Origin: CALMZY01 sp052033915
Lineage (GTDB): Bacteria > Verrucomicrobiota > Kiritimatiellia > CAIQIC01 > JAGNIJ01
Reading direction: 5' to 3'
Assembly (NCBI GenBank): GCA_052033915.1
Contig: JBPOJF010000011.1
Location: forward strand, 39,203 to 103,202
Length of the DNA stretch: 64,000 nt
Part shown: positions 1-7,735 of the stretch, piece after piece
How the letters are laid out: each line of letters begins with the position of its first letter
Position numbering within the stretch: the stretch's first letter is position 1
Notes under the pieces: model-generated
Seen by the model: the letters and a program-made list of their open reading frames with translations, nothing else
Databases searched by the model: none
Told to the model about the DNA's origin: nothing
Program-made: the position numbers and the translations under genes

Positions 1-134
1 CACGACGAGATGGCGTCAACATACCGCGTGCCGTTGTCGTCGAACAAGTAAATGCCCTCGCCGCGAACGATGACAGGCAGCGGGTCGGATGCGAAGCTCG
101 AGAAACGCGTGTAGGGATGCCAGACGCAACTCAT
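1..134 (-). CDS. bioA: Adenosylmethionine-8-amino-7-oxononanoate aminotransferase, N-terminal fragment cut by window edge
   Basis: The minus-strand frame starting at the ATG at 134 reads MSCVWHPYTRFSSF, then PLPVIVRGEGIYLFDDNG, and reaches VDAISS at the window edge. The WHPYT opening and the GxGIYLxDxxGxRYxDxxSSW pattern are the conserved N-terminus of BioA, the PLP enzyme that converts KAPA to DAPA with SAM as amino donor. Only about 44 residues are visible, so the catalytic lysine is outside the window. The start codon overlaps the rlmN stop (ATGA, 131-134), so the two genes are probably translationally coupled. This gene completes a bioF-bioHC-bioD-bioA set on the same strand. A related class III aminotransferase is possible, but the context makes BioA much more likely. 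Confidence 0.85.
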   Translation of the reverse strand, partial: MSCVWHPYTRFSSFASDPLPVIVRGEGIYLFDDNGTRYVDAISS

Positions 135-1183
135 GGGGTCGCCCCGGCCAACTGGCCGCACGCGGCGGCGATGTCCACGCCGCGCTGGACGCGCACGGTG
201 CAAGGCACGCGGCGCTTGTGCAGGATTTTCTGGAAATCCAGGACGCGTTGCCGCTCCGATGGACCCAGCGGCGTGCCCGGCACGGGGTTCCAGGGGATCA
301 GGTTGACATGACAGAGCACCCCGCGCAGCAGATCGGCCAGCGCGCGGGCCTCCTGGGGGCCGTCGTTCACGCCCTGCAGCAACACGTACTCAAAGGAGGC
401 GCGGCGGCGCGTGGCCTGGATGTAGTCGCGAACCGCCTCCAGGATCGCCGGGATCGGATACTTTTTGTTGGCCGGCGTCAGGCGCGTGCGCAGGTCGTCG
501 TTGGCCGCATGGAGCGAGACCGCCAGGTTGACCTCCAACTTTTCCTGGGCGAGACGCCTGATGCCCGGGACGATGCCGACTGTCGAGACGGTGAAGTTGC
601 GCGCGCCCATGTCGAATCCCGCCGGGTCGTGGAGGCGCTGCACGGCGGCCCACCAGTTGTCGTAGTTGTTGAAGGGTTCGCCCATGCCCATGAACACCAC
701 GTTGCTCAGCGCCCTGACTTCCGAGCCCGCGTTGCGGACCTCGCGCGCGGCCCAGAGCACCTGTTCGACCATCTGGCCCGCGGTCAGGTTGCGGGTGAAT
801 CCGCGCCGGCCCGTGGCGCAGAACGAACATTTCATGGCACAACCCGATTGCGTGGAAACGCAGACCGTCGCGCGGGCCTTATAGATCATCAGCACCGATT
901 CGACGGGGGCCTCATCGGGCAATCTGAAAAGCGCCTTGCGTGTCTTTCCCTTGTCGCCGGTTTGCACGCGGGCCAGTTCAAGGCTCCCGAGGGGACGTTC
1001 CTGCGACAGGCGCCTGCGGAGATCGAGCGGCAGATTGCTCATCGCGTCCAGGCTGTCGACAAGATTCACATAGACATGCTCGTAAATCTGTTTCGCGCGG
1101 TACGCCGGCTGCCCCCAATCCTTCATCAGGGCTGCCAGATCGTCCACGGACATGTCGCAAAGAGTATGGACAGCTTGTGACAT
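131..1183 (-). CDS. rlmN: 23S rRNA (adenine2503-C2) / tRNA A37 dual-specificity methyltransferase
   Basis: A radical SAM methyltransferase of 350 residues from the ATG at 1183. The [4Fe-4S] motif CAMKCSFC lies at residues 115-122. The C-terminal RGVDIAAACGQL carries the conserved second cysteine that holds the methyl intermediate in RlmN/Cfr enzymes. GEPFNNYDN and the SVSLHA-like stretch are typical of RlmN. Open frame continues 27 codons upstream to 1264. I chose 1183 because a perfect TATAAT ends nine bases before that ATG and family N-termini fit, so the mRNA may be nearly leaderless. The gene sits between bioD and bioA and its stop overlaps the bioA start, an unusual place for a ribosome and tRNA modification enzyme. 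Cfr is less likely because of the context and general sequence form. Confidence 0.93.
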   Translation of the reverse strand: MSQAVHTLCDMSVDDLAALMKDWGQPAYRAKQIYEHVYVNLVDSLDAMSNLPLDLRRRLSQERPLGSLELARVQTGDKGKTRKALFRLPDEAPVESVLMIYKARATVCVSTQSGCAMKCSFCATGRRGFTRNLTAGQMVEQVLWAAREVRNAGSEVRALSNVVFMGMGEPFNNYDNWWAAVQRLHDPAGFDMGARNFTVSTVGIVPGIRRLAQEKLEVNLAVSLHAANDDLRTRLTPANKKYPIPAILEAVRDYIQATRRRASFEYVLLQGVNDGPQEARALADLLRGVLCHVNLIPWNPVPGTPLGPSERQRVLDFQKILHKRRVPCTVRVQRGVDIAAACGQLAGATP

Positions 1184-1191
1184 CGCGAAAT

Positions 1192-1199
1192 CATTATAG
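1192..1199 (-). promoter_or_regulatory. Putative -10 box of an rlmN-bioA promoter
   Basis: On the minus strand GCTATAATGATTTCGCG precedes the rlmN ATG. TATAAT is a perfect sigma70 -10 box, but no good TTGACA lies 17 bases upstream. Transcription would begin at or very near the start codon. This suggests rlmN-bioA can be transcribed apart from bioF-bioHC-bioD, whose last stop is about 130 bases upstream. Confidence 0.45.
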
Positions 1200-1315
1200 C
1201 ACCGGAAATGATTCCGGATATTGGAAAATGAACGGGCAGTTATTCCAGGGCTTGGAAGAAGCATCGAGTGCGGCAGTCCAACTTCCGCCTTGCCCGGAGA
1301 AGGGGTTCCCCGATC

Positions 1316-2017
1316 TCAGTTTTTCATAAGAGCCCTGAGCGTTGCTTTCAATTGCGGTGCCAGCATGCGCGGGTCCGGCCGCTCCATCCAGGGCAGGCGG
1401 ACGAGGACAGGCACACGGCCGAACTTTTCGATCGTGCGAACGTTGTCTTTTTCGATGACGCCTGTTTTGCCGCGCGTGGACTGCACTATCACGACGCCGG
1501 CGATCTTGAGCTTGGCGCGGCGAAGTTCGGCGATGGAAAGGAGCGTGTGGTTGATGGCGCCCAAGCCGGCGCGGGCGACGAGAAGCACGGGCAGATTCAG
1601 CGTCTTCATCAGGTCCAGCATCGTACTCTTTCCGTCGATCGGCACAAGAACACCGCCCGCACCCTCGACGATCATACTTTCATATTTCGCGCGAAGTTTC
1701 CGGAAATGAGCCCGGATCGTTTCTTTCTGTATAGGGACACCGGCGAGTGCCGCAGCCAGATGAGGAGAGGAGGCGGTTAGGTAACGGTAGGGACACATCG
1801 AGTGTCGTTCCTGCGGCCCGGGGTTAAGATTCGCGGCCGAGAGGCAGAATTCCAAGTCGGGCGCCAGAAGCTGTCTCCCGCGCCGGATGCAGCCGGTCTG
1901 CACGGGTTTCATCGGCACTGCGTCGATGCCCAGAGACCGGGCGGCAAGGAGCAGGCTTGCGGCGACGACGGTTTTGCCGATACCCGTGTCGGTTCCTGTA
2001 ATGAACACGCTGTTCAT
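1316..2017 (-). CDS. bioD: ATP-dependent dethiobiotin synthetase
   Basis: 233 residues. The N-terminus MNSVFITGTDTGIGKT holds the BioD P-loop (about residues 8-16), followed by MKPVQTG and EGAGGVLVP, the DAPA-carbamate and Mg/ATP binding segments. BioD closes the ureido ring of dethiobiotin from DAPA, CO2 and ATP. An alternative start at 2071 overlaps the bioHC stop (ATGA) and would add 18 basic residues. BioD proteins normally begin two to five residues before the beta strand leading to the P-loop, so 2017 is preferred, with AGGAG about 18 bases upstream. The upstream ATGA may serve for ribosome re-initiation. It lies third in a bioF-bioHC-bioD run. Confidence 0.93.
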   Translation of the reverse strand: MNSVFITGTDTGIGKTVVAASLLLAARSLGIDAVPMKPVQTGCIRRGRQLLAPDLEFCLSAANLNPGPQERHSMCPYRYLTASSPHLAAALAGVPIQKETIRAHFRKLRAKYESMIVEGAGGVLVPIDGKSTMLDLMKTLNLPVLLVARAGLGAINHTLLSIAELRRAKLKIAGVVIVQSTRGKTGVIEKDNVRTIEKFGRVPVLVRLPWMERPDPRMLAPQLKATLRALMKN

Positions 2018-2067
2018 GGCGTGCTTGCGGTTTGGTCTCCTGCCGGTGCGGGGATGGGGGCGTCGTG

Positions 2068-3594
2068 TCATGGCATGACGGGGCTCCCGGACGGATTCCT
2101 GGTCGCTCGAATATAGCCGACCTGGTAACTCGCGATCACGTTGCCCTTGTCCGTGCGGTAGCGGCTGTCGTAATCGGCCATCAGGCGGACGATCTCGCCG
2201 CGGTTCAGCGGGGTCGAGGAGCGGGAGACGGCGCCGCCGGTTACGCCCAGATCGTGGACGGCACGCAGGAAGTCTGTTGCCGAGAGATAGGTCTCGACTT
2301 CGGTTTCCTCGACGGATTCGTGAACGGTGCAGCCGCCGAGTTCGAGGCTGTGGATGACTTCCCGCAAACGGGGCAGGCGGCCTTCGGGTTGCTTGTGGGG
2401 CGCGATGCGCAGGCGCGATGCGTGCAACTCCTGGAGGGTTCCTTCCAGCATGATCGAAAAGGTGAAGGAACCGCCCGGGACAAGCTGCCGCACCAGGTTG
2501 TGCAGTCCTTCGAGCAGGGGATCGATCCAGTGCAGGGCGCAGTTGCTGGTGATGAGATCGTAACTGTATTCCCCGCGGAAGTTGCGCGCGTCCGCGACGT
2601 GCCAGCGGATATTCGACGCGGAGGAGAAATGGCGGCCGGCGGCTTCGATCATGCGCGACGAGATATCGACGGCATCTATCACCGCCTGCGGAAACTGCTT
2701 CAGCAGGTGCCGTGTGAGCGCCCCGGTTCCGCAACCGACTTCCAGAATGTGGTTCACCGTCTCGGAAGAAGGGATCAGGCGCAGGAGCTTGGCCGCGACG
2801 GCGTTCTGCACGCGCGCGTGGGTGTCGTAGGTTGCAGTGGCGGCGGAGAACCGGTGTCGAACGGTGCGGGTATGGATGCCCTCGGAGGGTTGCAGGAAGC
2901 GCAGGGTCTCCTCCTCGACAAGGGCCGTATGAACCAGGGGAAGATTGTGGCCGACGCCCGAGAAGATGGTTCCACGCGCATTGGGCATGTTGTCGATCAG
3001 CCATTGTCCGGATGAATACGGGACGATCCGGTCTTCCTTCCCGTGAAGAATAAGAGTGGGCAGGGTCAGAGTCCCGGCGATTTGTCTTAAATCGGCAGAC
3101 TGGAGGTAGTGAATTTCTCGAATCAGATTTTCCGTGCCAATCGCCATCGAACGAGTTTCGATGATGGCCAGCGATTCCGGGTCCAGCTTGTTGGGCTGGT
3201 GGACGTCGGCAAAAAACTGTGACAGAGCGGAGACGGCATGTTTCTTCAGAGCCAGGCTCATGGCTCGCAGGTTTGCCGTCGGAATGCCCGCGGGGTGATC
3301 GTCGCTCGCGCAGAATTTCGGAGTGGCGCTCACGAGGATCAGTCCGGCGACCTTCTCCGGACAGCGGGATGCGGTTTCCATGGCCACCATTCCGCCCATC
3401 GACCAGCCCAGCAGATAGTGTTTCCCCGGTTTTTTCCGCAGAACCCCCGCGAGCGCCTCGCTGTACGCGGGCGCGAGTTCATGGACGGAGAGGGTGGACA
3501 CGTCGAAATACCCGGACAGCCTGTCCGCCAACGGATCGAGATCGGACGCCGGATGGCCCCATCCGCATATCAGGATCAGGGACTGCCGGCTCAA
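2068..3594 (-). CDS. bioHC: BioH-BioC fusion: pimeloyl-ACP methyl ester esterase plus malonyl-ACP O-methyltransferase
   Basis: 508 residues with two recognisable halves. Residues 1-235 are an alpha/beta hydrolase: oxyanion region GWGHP, nucleophile elbow GWSMGG (Ser65), LHGKEDRIVP (Asp188) and GVGHNLP (His216), the BioH triad. Residues 243-490 are a SAM methyltransferase with LEVGCGTG (about 284-291), DAVDISSRMI and ALHWIDP, typical of BioC. BioC methylates malonyl-ACP to disguise it as a fatty acid primer, and BioH later removes the methyl to release pimeloyl-ACP. One polypeptide therefore holds the enzymes that open and close pimelate synthesis. The start (ATG 3594) overlaps the bioF stop (ATGA). 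The linker (about 236-246) is very short. Confidence 0.92.
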   Translation of the reverse strand: MSRQSLILICGWGHPASDLDPLADRLSGYFDVSTLSVHELAPAYSEALAGVLRKKPGKHYLLGWSMGGMVAMETASRCPEKVAGLILVSATPKFCASDDHPAGIPTANLRAMSLALKKHAVSALSQFFADVHQPNKLDPESLAIIETRSMAIGTENLIREIHYLQSADLRQIAGTLTLPTLILHGKEDRIVPYSSGQWLIDNMPNARGTIFSGVGHNLPLVHTALVEEETLRFLQPSEGIHTRTVRHRFSAATATYDTHARVQNAVAAKLLRLIPSSETVNHILEVGCGTGALTRHLLKQFPQAVIDAVDISSRMIEAAGRHFSSASNIRWHVADARNFRGEYSYDLITSNCALHWIDPLLEGLHNLVRQLVPGGSFTFSIMLEGTLQELHASRLRIAPHKQPEGRLPRLREVIHSLELGGCTVHESVEETEVETYLSATDFLRAVHDLGVTGGAVSRSSTPLNRGEIVRLMADYDSRYRTDKGNVIASYQVGYIRATRNPSGSPVMP

Positions 3595-4760
3595 AGGATT
3601 CCCTCCTCTTTTGCCGCCGCGATGATCAGGCCCGCCGCCCGGGCCAGGTCGCTCTTCGAATGCTCCAGCGTGATGGACAGCCGCAACCGCGCCGAGCCTT
3701 GCGGAACGGTCGGAGGCCTGATGGCGACCGCCAGGATGCCGGCGGCCCGCAGCCGTTCGGCAAGGGCCAGGGCCTTCGCGTTCTCGCCCACGACAATCGG
3801 GACGATCTGGCTGGCCGACTGAAGGGTGTCCAGTCCCGCGTCCTTCAGGCGGCTTCGGAATGCCTCCGCGCGCTTGAGCAGTTCGCCGCCCATCTCCGGG
3901 GAGGCTTGCAGGATTTCCAGCGCGGCGATGGACGAAGCGACGACAGAAGGGGGCAGTGCGGTTGTGTAAATCAATGACCGGGCCCGGTTCACCAGCAGTT
4001 CCCGCATTGAAACGGAGCAGGCGACGAATCCTCCGTAGCTTCCCGCGGCCTTGCTGAGCGTTCCCATCGAAAGGTTCACGGACGATTCGAGACCGTGTTC
4101 GCGGACAAGTCCGCCGCCGCAGGGCCCGAAGACGCCTGTCGCGTGCGCCTCGTCCACCATCAGCATGGCCCCGTATCGTGCCGCCGCGGCGGCGATCTCC
4201 GGAAGCGGCGCAAGGTCGCCGTCCATGCTGAATACGGATTCGGTGACAACCAGCCGGCGCCCGCCGGATGTCTTTGCGAGCAGTTCCTCGAGATGCCGGA
4301 CATCGTTGTGGCGGAACCGCAGGAGCGTGGCGCGGCTGAGCGTGACGGCATCGATCAGGCTGGCGTGTACGAGTTTATCGGCCAGGACCGTGTCGTCGCG
4401 GCCCACGACGGAGGGAATAATGCCGGCATTGGTCAGAAATCCGCTGCCGAACAGCAGCGCGGCGGGATAGCCCTTGAAGTGGGCGACTCGCTGTTCGAAC
4501 TCCTCATGGAGGGGAAGGGTCCCGGTGACCAGCCGGGACGCCGTGGCGCCCGCGCCGTATTCATCGAGCGCAAGTTTCGCGGCGGAAACGACGCGGGGAT
4601 GCTTCGAAAGTCCCAGGTAATCGTTGCATGAGAAATTCAGGATTTCGCGTCCATCGAGGCATAGCTTGCCGCCGGAGCCGGGATAGATGGAGGTCCGGCG
4701 CTCCGCGTGCTCCGCGCGGAGACCGGCCAGAAACTCTTCGATCCAGGACACCCGGTTCAT
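3591..4760 (-). CDS. bioF: 8-amino-7-oxononanoate synthase
   Basis: A PLP-dependent alpha-oxoamine synthase of 389 residues from the ATG at 4760 (MNRVSWIEEFL). Features are FSCNDYLGLSKHP, GSGFLTN, DEAHATGVFG (cofactor Asp and His), and TLSKAAGSYGG with the Schiff-base lysine (residue 237 from this start). It condenses pimeloyl-ACP with alanine to give KAPA. A GTG at 4799 would add 13 residues but lies in the divergent bioB start region and inside a palindrome, so I prefer 4760. It is the first gene of the minus-strand biotin run, divergent from bioB. Kbl (glycine C-acetyltransferase) is the close alternative; the biotin context decides. Confidence 0.92.
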   Translation of the reverse strand: MNRVSWIEEFLAGLRAEHAERRTSIYPGSGGKLCLDGREILNFSCNDYLGLSKHPRVVSAAKLALDEYGAGATASRLVTGTLPLHEEFEQRVAHFKGYPAALLFGSGFLTNAGIIPSVVGRDDTVLADKLVHASLIDAVTLSRATLLRFRHNDVRHLEELLAKTSGGRRLVVTESVFSMDGDLAPLPEIAAAAARYGAMLMVDEAHATGVFGPCGGGLVREHGLESSVNLSMGTLSKAAGSYGGFVACSVSMRELLVNRARSLIYTTALPPSVVASSIAALEILQASPEMGGELLKRAEAFRSRLKDAGLDTLQSASQIVPIVVGENAKALALAERLRAAGILAVAIRPPTVPQGSARLRLSITLEHSKSDLARAAGLIIAAAKEEGIL

Positions 4761-4796
4761 AGGTCCGAATGTAAACGGTTCGTGGACACTTTTCGA

Positions 4797-4811
4797 CACT
4801 TATGATAAGTG
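4797..4811. promoter_or_regulatory. Perfect 15-bp palindrome between bioF and bioB
   Basis: CACTTAT-G-ATAAGTG is a perfect 7-bp inverted repeat around one central base. It sits in the bioF/bioB divergent region and overlaps the upstream candidate bioB ATG (4802) and the candidate bioF GTG (4799). Its position fits an operator for the biotin genes. It does not resemble the BirA box (TTGTAAACC with spacer and inverted copy). The binding protein is unknown. Confidence 0.4.
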
Positions 4812-4819
4812 ACCCGTGC

Positions 4820-5797
4820 ATGAATTGGAACGAACTCAGCGCTAAGATTCTCGCAGGAAGACCGATGTCCAGGGATGAGGGGATGCAGATCCTTCGCTCG
4901 TCGGATGATGAGCTTCTGGCGCTTCTGCAAGCCGCCTTCGATGTCCGTCGGGCCTATTTCGGCCGCCGGGTGAATCTGCATGTCATTCAGAACGTGAAAA
5001 GCGGGCTGTGCAGCGAGGACTGCGCGTTCTGTAGCCAGGCGGCCGTTTCTTTGAGTTCGATCGAGCGGTATTCCATGCAGTCGCCGGAGGAAATCGTGGA
5101 CGGCGCGAAGCGGGCGGACGAACTCGGCGCTGTGAAGTACTGCATGGTCGCCAGCTCGCGCGGTCCTTCGCAGGCGGAGTTGACGGTCTTGTGCGACGCG
5201 CTTCGACGGATCAAGGCCCGCTCGAAACTGCATCTGTGCGTGTCGCTGGGGTTTCTGGATGAGGAGGAGGCGCGCCGCTTGAGGGCGGCGGGCGCGGACC
5301 GGATCAACCATAACCTGGAAACGTCGCGCCGGTTCTTTCCCTCGATCTGCCGGGCCCACGGTTACGATGACCGCATCCGGACCATCCGCAACGCGCAGGC
5401 CGCGGGACTTGAAATTTGCTCGGGCGGGCTCGTGGGCATGGGCGAAACGCTGGAGGACCGGGTGGATCTTGCGCTGGAGTTGCGGGAGTTGAAGGTCAAT
5501 TCCATCCCGGTCAACTTCTTCAATCCGCGCGCGGGCACGCCGCTGGAGAAGGTCGTGAAGATCAAGCCGGGCGACTGCCTGCGCGCGCTGGCGATGTTTC
5601 GGATGAGCAACCCCGCGTGCGACATACGCGCCGCGGGCGGCCGTGAGGCCTGTATCGGCCATTTGCAGCCCTTGGTTCTGTATGCGGCCAATTCCATTTT
5701 CACGGAAGGCTACCTCACGACGCCGGGGCAGGGGTATTTCCGGGACCGCGCGATGATCGAGGACGCCGGCTTCGAGGTCGCGGCCATCGAGGCGTGA
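4820..5797 (+). CDS. bioB: Biotin synthase
   Basis: A radical SAM sulfur-insertion enzyme of 325 residues from the ATG at 4820. CSEDCAFC (residues 64-71) is the [4Fe-4S] motif. NHNLETS, GLVGMGET and the NFFNPRAGTPLE segment are BioB hallmarks, and RAAGGRE includes the Arg that ligates the [2Fe-2S] cluster. It inserts sulfur into dethiobiotin, the last step of the pathway. An in-frame ATG at 4802 would add MISDPC; neither start has a clear Shine-Dalgarno site. The gene is divergent from bioF, and a radical SAM gene follows 18 bases after its stop, probably on the same transcript. Confidence 0.95.
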   Translation: MNWNELSAKILAGRPMSRDEGMQILRSSDDELLALLQAAFDVRRAYFGRRVNLHVIQNVKSGLCSEDCAFCSQAAVSLSSIERYSMQSPEEIVDGAKRADELGAVKYCMVASSRGPSQAELTVLCDALRRIKARSKLHLCVSLGFLDEEEARRLRAAGADRINHNLETSRRFFPSICRAHGYDDRIRTIRNAQAAGLEICSGGLVGMGETLEDRVDLALELRELKVNSIPVNFFNPRAGTPLEKVVKIKPGDCLRALAMFRMSNPACDIRAAGGREACIGHLQPLVLYAANSIFTEGYLTTPGQGYFRDRAMIEDAGFEVAAIEA

Positions 5798-5815
5798 TGG
5801 AAGATTCGGGTCGGC

Positions 5816-6559
5816 ATGGATGTTGTCGAAATCCAGACGAAAAGCGCCTTGGTCCGATCCGGCATTCCGGGCGTAGGCTCTGTGATCAACCCCTATCTGG
5901 GTTGCGGCCACGGCTGCCGCTACTGCTATGCCGTGTTCATGCGCAGGCACTCCCGTCTTCACGCGCACGCCGCGTGGGGAAGCTTTGTTGAGGTGAAAGT
6001 CAATATCGTGGATGTCCTGCGCGCGGAACTGGCGAAGAAGCGCCATGTTGGCGCCGCGATGCTTTCCAGCGTCTGCGATCCGTACCAGCCTGTTGAGCTC
6101 CGGTACAGGCTGACCCGCGGTTGCCTCGAAGCGTTGCGGGAGTTCGGCTGGCGGATTGAAATCCTGACGCGGTCGCCGCTGGTCATGAGGGATGTCGATA
6201 TTCTGAAGACGAGCATCGGCGCTTCCGTGGGGTTCTCCATTCCGACCGATGACGACCGGGTCCGTAAAATCCTGGAGCCGAATTCCCCGCCGATCGGCAG
6301 TCGAATCGCGACGCTGAAGAAGCTGCGCGAAGCGGGAATCGACACGTGGGCGTTTATCGGACCGATCCTGCCGATGAATCCGAAGGCGCTTCACGACATG
6401 GTCGCCCCGCACGTCTCGTCGGTGATCATCAGCGCGCTGAATTATCGGAGCCGGGTGGCCGGTGTTTTCAAGACATACGGTTGGGGATATGCGCTGGGGA
6501 ACGACTATCAGAAGGGCGCGTGCGCGGAACTGAAGAAACTGTTTGGACGCATGGCGTAG
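5816..6559 (+). CDS. Radical SAM protein, SplB-like (spore photoproduct lyase-like) family
   Basis: 247 residues. NPYLGCGHGCRYCYA gives the CxxxCxxC iron-sulfur motif at residues 30-37. SSVCDPYQPVE and ILTRSPLVMRD are typical of the SPL-like radical SAM family often labelled Rv2578c-like. These proteins are widespread outside spore formers, and no substrate is established for most of them. It follows bioB by 18 bases on the same strand and converges on nadA with about 20 bases between stops. A function in biotin metabolism is only suggested by position. No C-terminal accessory iron-sulfur domain is visible. Confidence 0.75.
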   Translation: MDVVEIQTKSALVRSGIPGVGSVINPYLGCGHGCRYCYAVFMRRHSRLHAHAAWGSFVEVKVNIVDVLRAELAKKRHVGAAMLSSVCDPYQPVELRYRLTRGCLEALREFGWRIEILTRSPLVMRDVDILKTSIGASVGFSIPTDDDRVRKILEPNSPPIGSRIATLKKLREAGIDTWAFIGPILPMNPKALHDMVAPHVSSVIISALNYRSRVAGVFKTYGWGYALGNDYQKGACAELKKLFGRMA

Positions 6560-6579
6560 ATCGAGCCGTGCGCGAGTCG

Positions 6580-7605
6580 TCATCCGATCGCGATCATGCG
6601 CTCGACGGACCGGTGCGCGCGAACCCGGATGTCCTCGGGCACTTCGATCGCGCGGCGGTTCAGCTTCAGCGAATTCAAGGTCTCGCGCAGGGTGATCCCG
6701 TTCATATGCGGGCAGCGGATGCTGCAAATGCGGACCATCTCCTTGTCCGGGCACTCCGCCGCGATATTGTCACCCATGCTGTGCTCGGTCAGGATGAGAT
6801 AGCGCTTTGCTTTCGATGCCTTCACGTACTTGACCATGGCCGTTGTGCTTCCCGTGAAGTCCGAGGCGGCAACCACCTCGGGACTGCATTCGGCATGGGA
6901 GAGGACGAGGACGTCCGGGAACTGCCGCCGCGCGTTCTTCACATCGTCCACGATGAACCGTTCGTGCACCTCGCATCGCGCGCGCCAGCCGAGCATCCAG
7001 GGCCCCGATTCCGGCGCTTTCTCGCCGCGATTCGGGAAGAAGATGTTCCAGCCCAGTCCCGCGGCGACGTTCCGCGCGAGGTATTCGTCGGGCAGGAAGA
7101 TGACGCGATCGGTGTTCAGGGAACGGACAACGTTCACCGCGTTGCCGGACGTGCAGCAGACGTCGGTCTCGGCCTTCACATCGGCGTACGTATTCACGTA
7201 CGTGACGACGGGGACGCCCGGAAACTGCTGTTTGAGCATCCTGACATCGTCGGCCGTGATCCCGGCGGCCAGCGAGCATCCGGCTTTTTCATCCGGCAGA
7301 AGCACGGTCTTCTTCGGGCTGAGGATCTTCGCGGTCTCCGCCATGAACTTCACGCCGCAGAACACGATCACGTCCGCGTCCGTCCGCGCGGCTTGACGGC
7401 TGAGTTCCAGGGAGTCGCCGGTGAAGTCGGGAACGGAATGGTAGAGCGCGGGCTCCATGTAGTTATGGGCGAGGATCACGGCGTTGCGCTCTTTCTTGAG
7501 GCGCATGATCTCATCGGCCAACTCGGCCTTGTCGCGCAGTTCCGCGTCGGGCACGACGTGGGCCAGTTTGGCCTTCATGATCTCGTACATCGAATCGACA
7601 GACAT
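6580..7605 (-). CDS. nadA: Quinolinate synthase
   Basis: 341 residues from the ATG at 7605, preceded by GGAAGGTG at a good distance; a GTG at 7614 is possible but less likely. NadA condenses iminoaspartate with dihydroxyacetone phosphate to quinolinate, the de novo NAD precursor. The [4Fe-4S] ligands are visible: FCGVKFM (Cys83), DVCCTSGNAV (about 150-151) and CPHMNG near the C-terminus. HNYMEPA and ADVKAETDVCCTS are strongly conserved. nadB and nadC are not in this window. The gene converges with the bioB/radical SAM pair. Confidence 0.95.
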   Translation of the reverse strand: MSVDSMYEIMKAKLAHVVPDAELRDKAELADEIMRLKKERNAVILAHNYMEPALYHSVPDFTGDSLELSRQAARTDADVIVFCGVKFMAETAKILSPKKTVLLPDEKAGCSLAAGITADDVRMLKQQFPGVPVVTYVNTYADVKAETDVCCTSGNAVNVVRSLNTDRVIFLPDEYLARNVAAGLGWNIFFPNRGEKAPESGPWMLGWRARCEVHERFIVDDVKNARRQFPDVLVLSHAECSPEVVAASDFTGSTTAMVKYVKASKAKRYLILTEHSMGDNIAAECPDKEMVRICSIRCPHMNGITLRETLNSLKLNRRAIEVPEDIRVRAHRSVERMIAIG

Positions 7606-7692
7606 GGGGTTCACCTTCCAAAGAACATTAACGCAGTTGCGCGGAGGTTTCCACAGGGAATTCGGAACAGAGTCGGGGCGCGGTGAATAGAG

Positions 7693-7720
7693 ATCGCCAC
7701 CGGCTTGCGCCGGTGGCGAT
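7693..7720 (-). terminator. Strong hairpin after the homospermidine operon
   Basis: ATCGCCACCGGC and its exact reverse complement flank a 4-base loop, a 12-bp perfect stem that reads with a GCAA tetraloop on the minus strand. It begins 15 bases after the decarboxylase stop. The following CTCTATTC is not a strong U-tract, so it may act as an RNA-stabilising end or a factor-dependent terminator. Confidence 0.6.
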
Positions 7721-7735
7721 GAAGAGCAGCGCCGC

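Noticed and set aside
4761..4796. BirA operator near bioB
   Set aside because: A TGTAAACG half-site at about 4770 has no inverted partner at the right spacing.
5816..6559. True spore photoproduct lyase
   Set aside because: Only the radical SAM core and family resemblance are visible, and nothing else here suggests sporulation.
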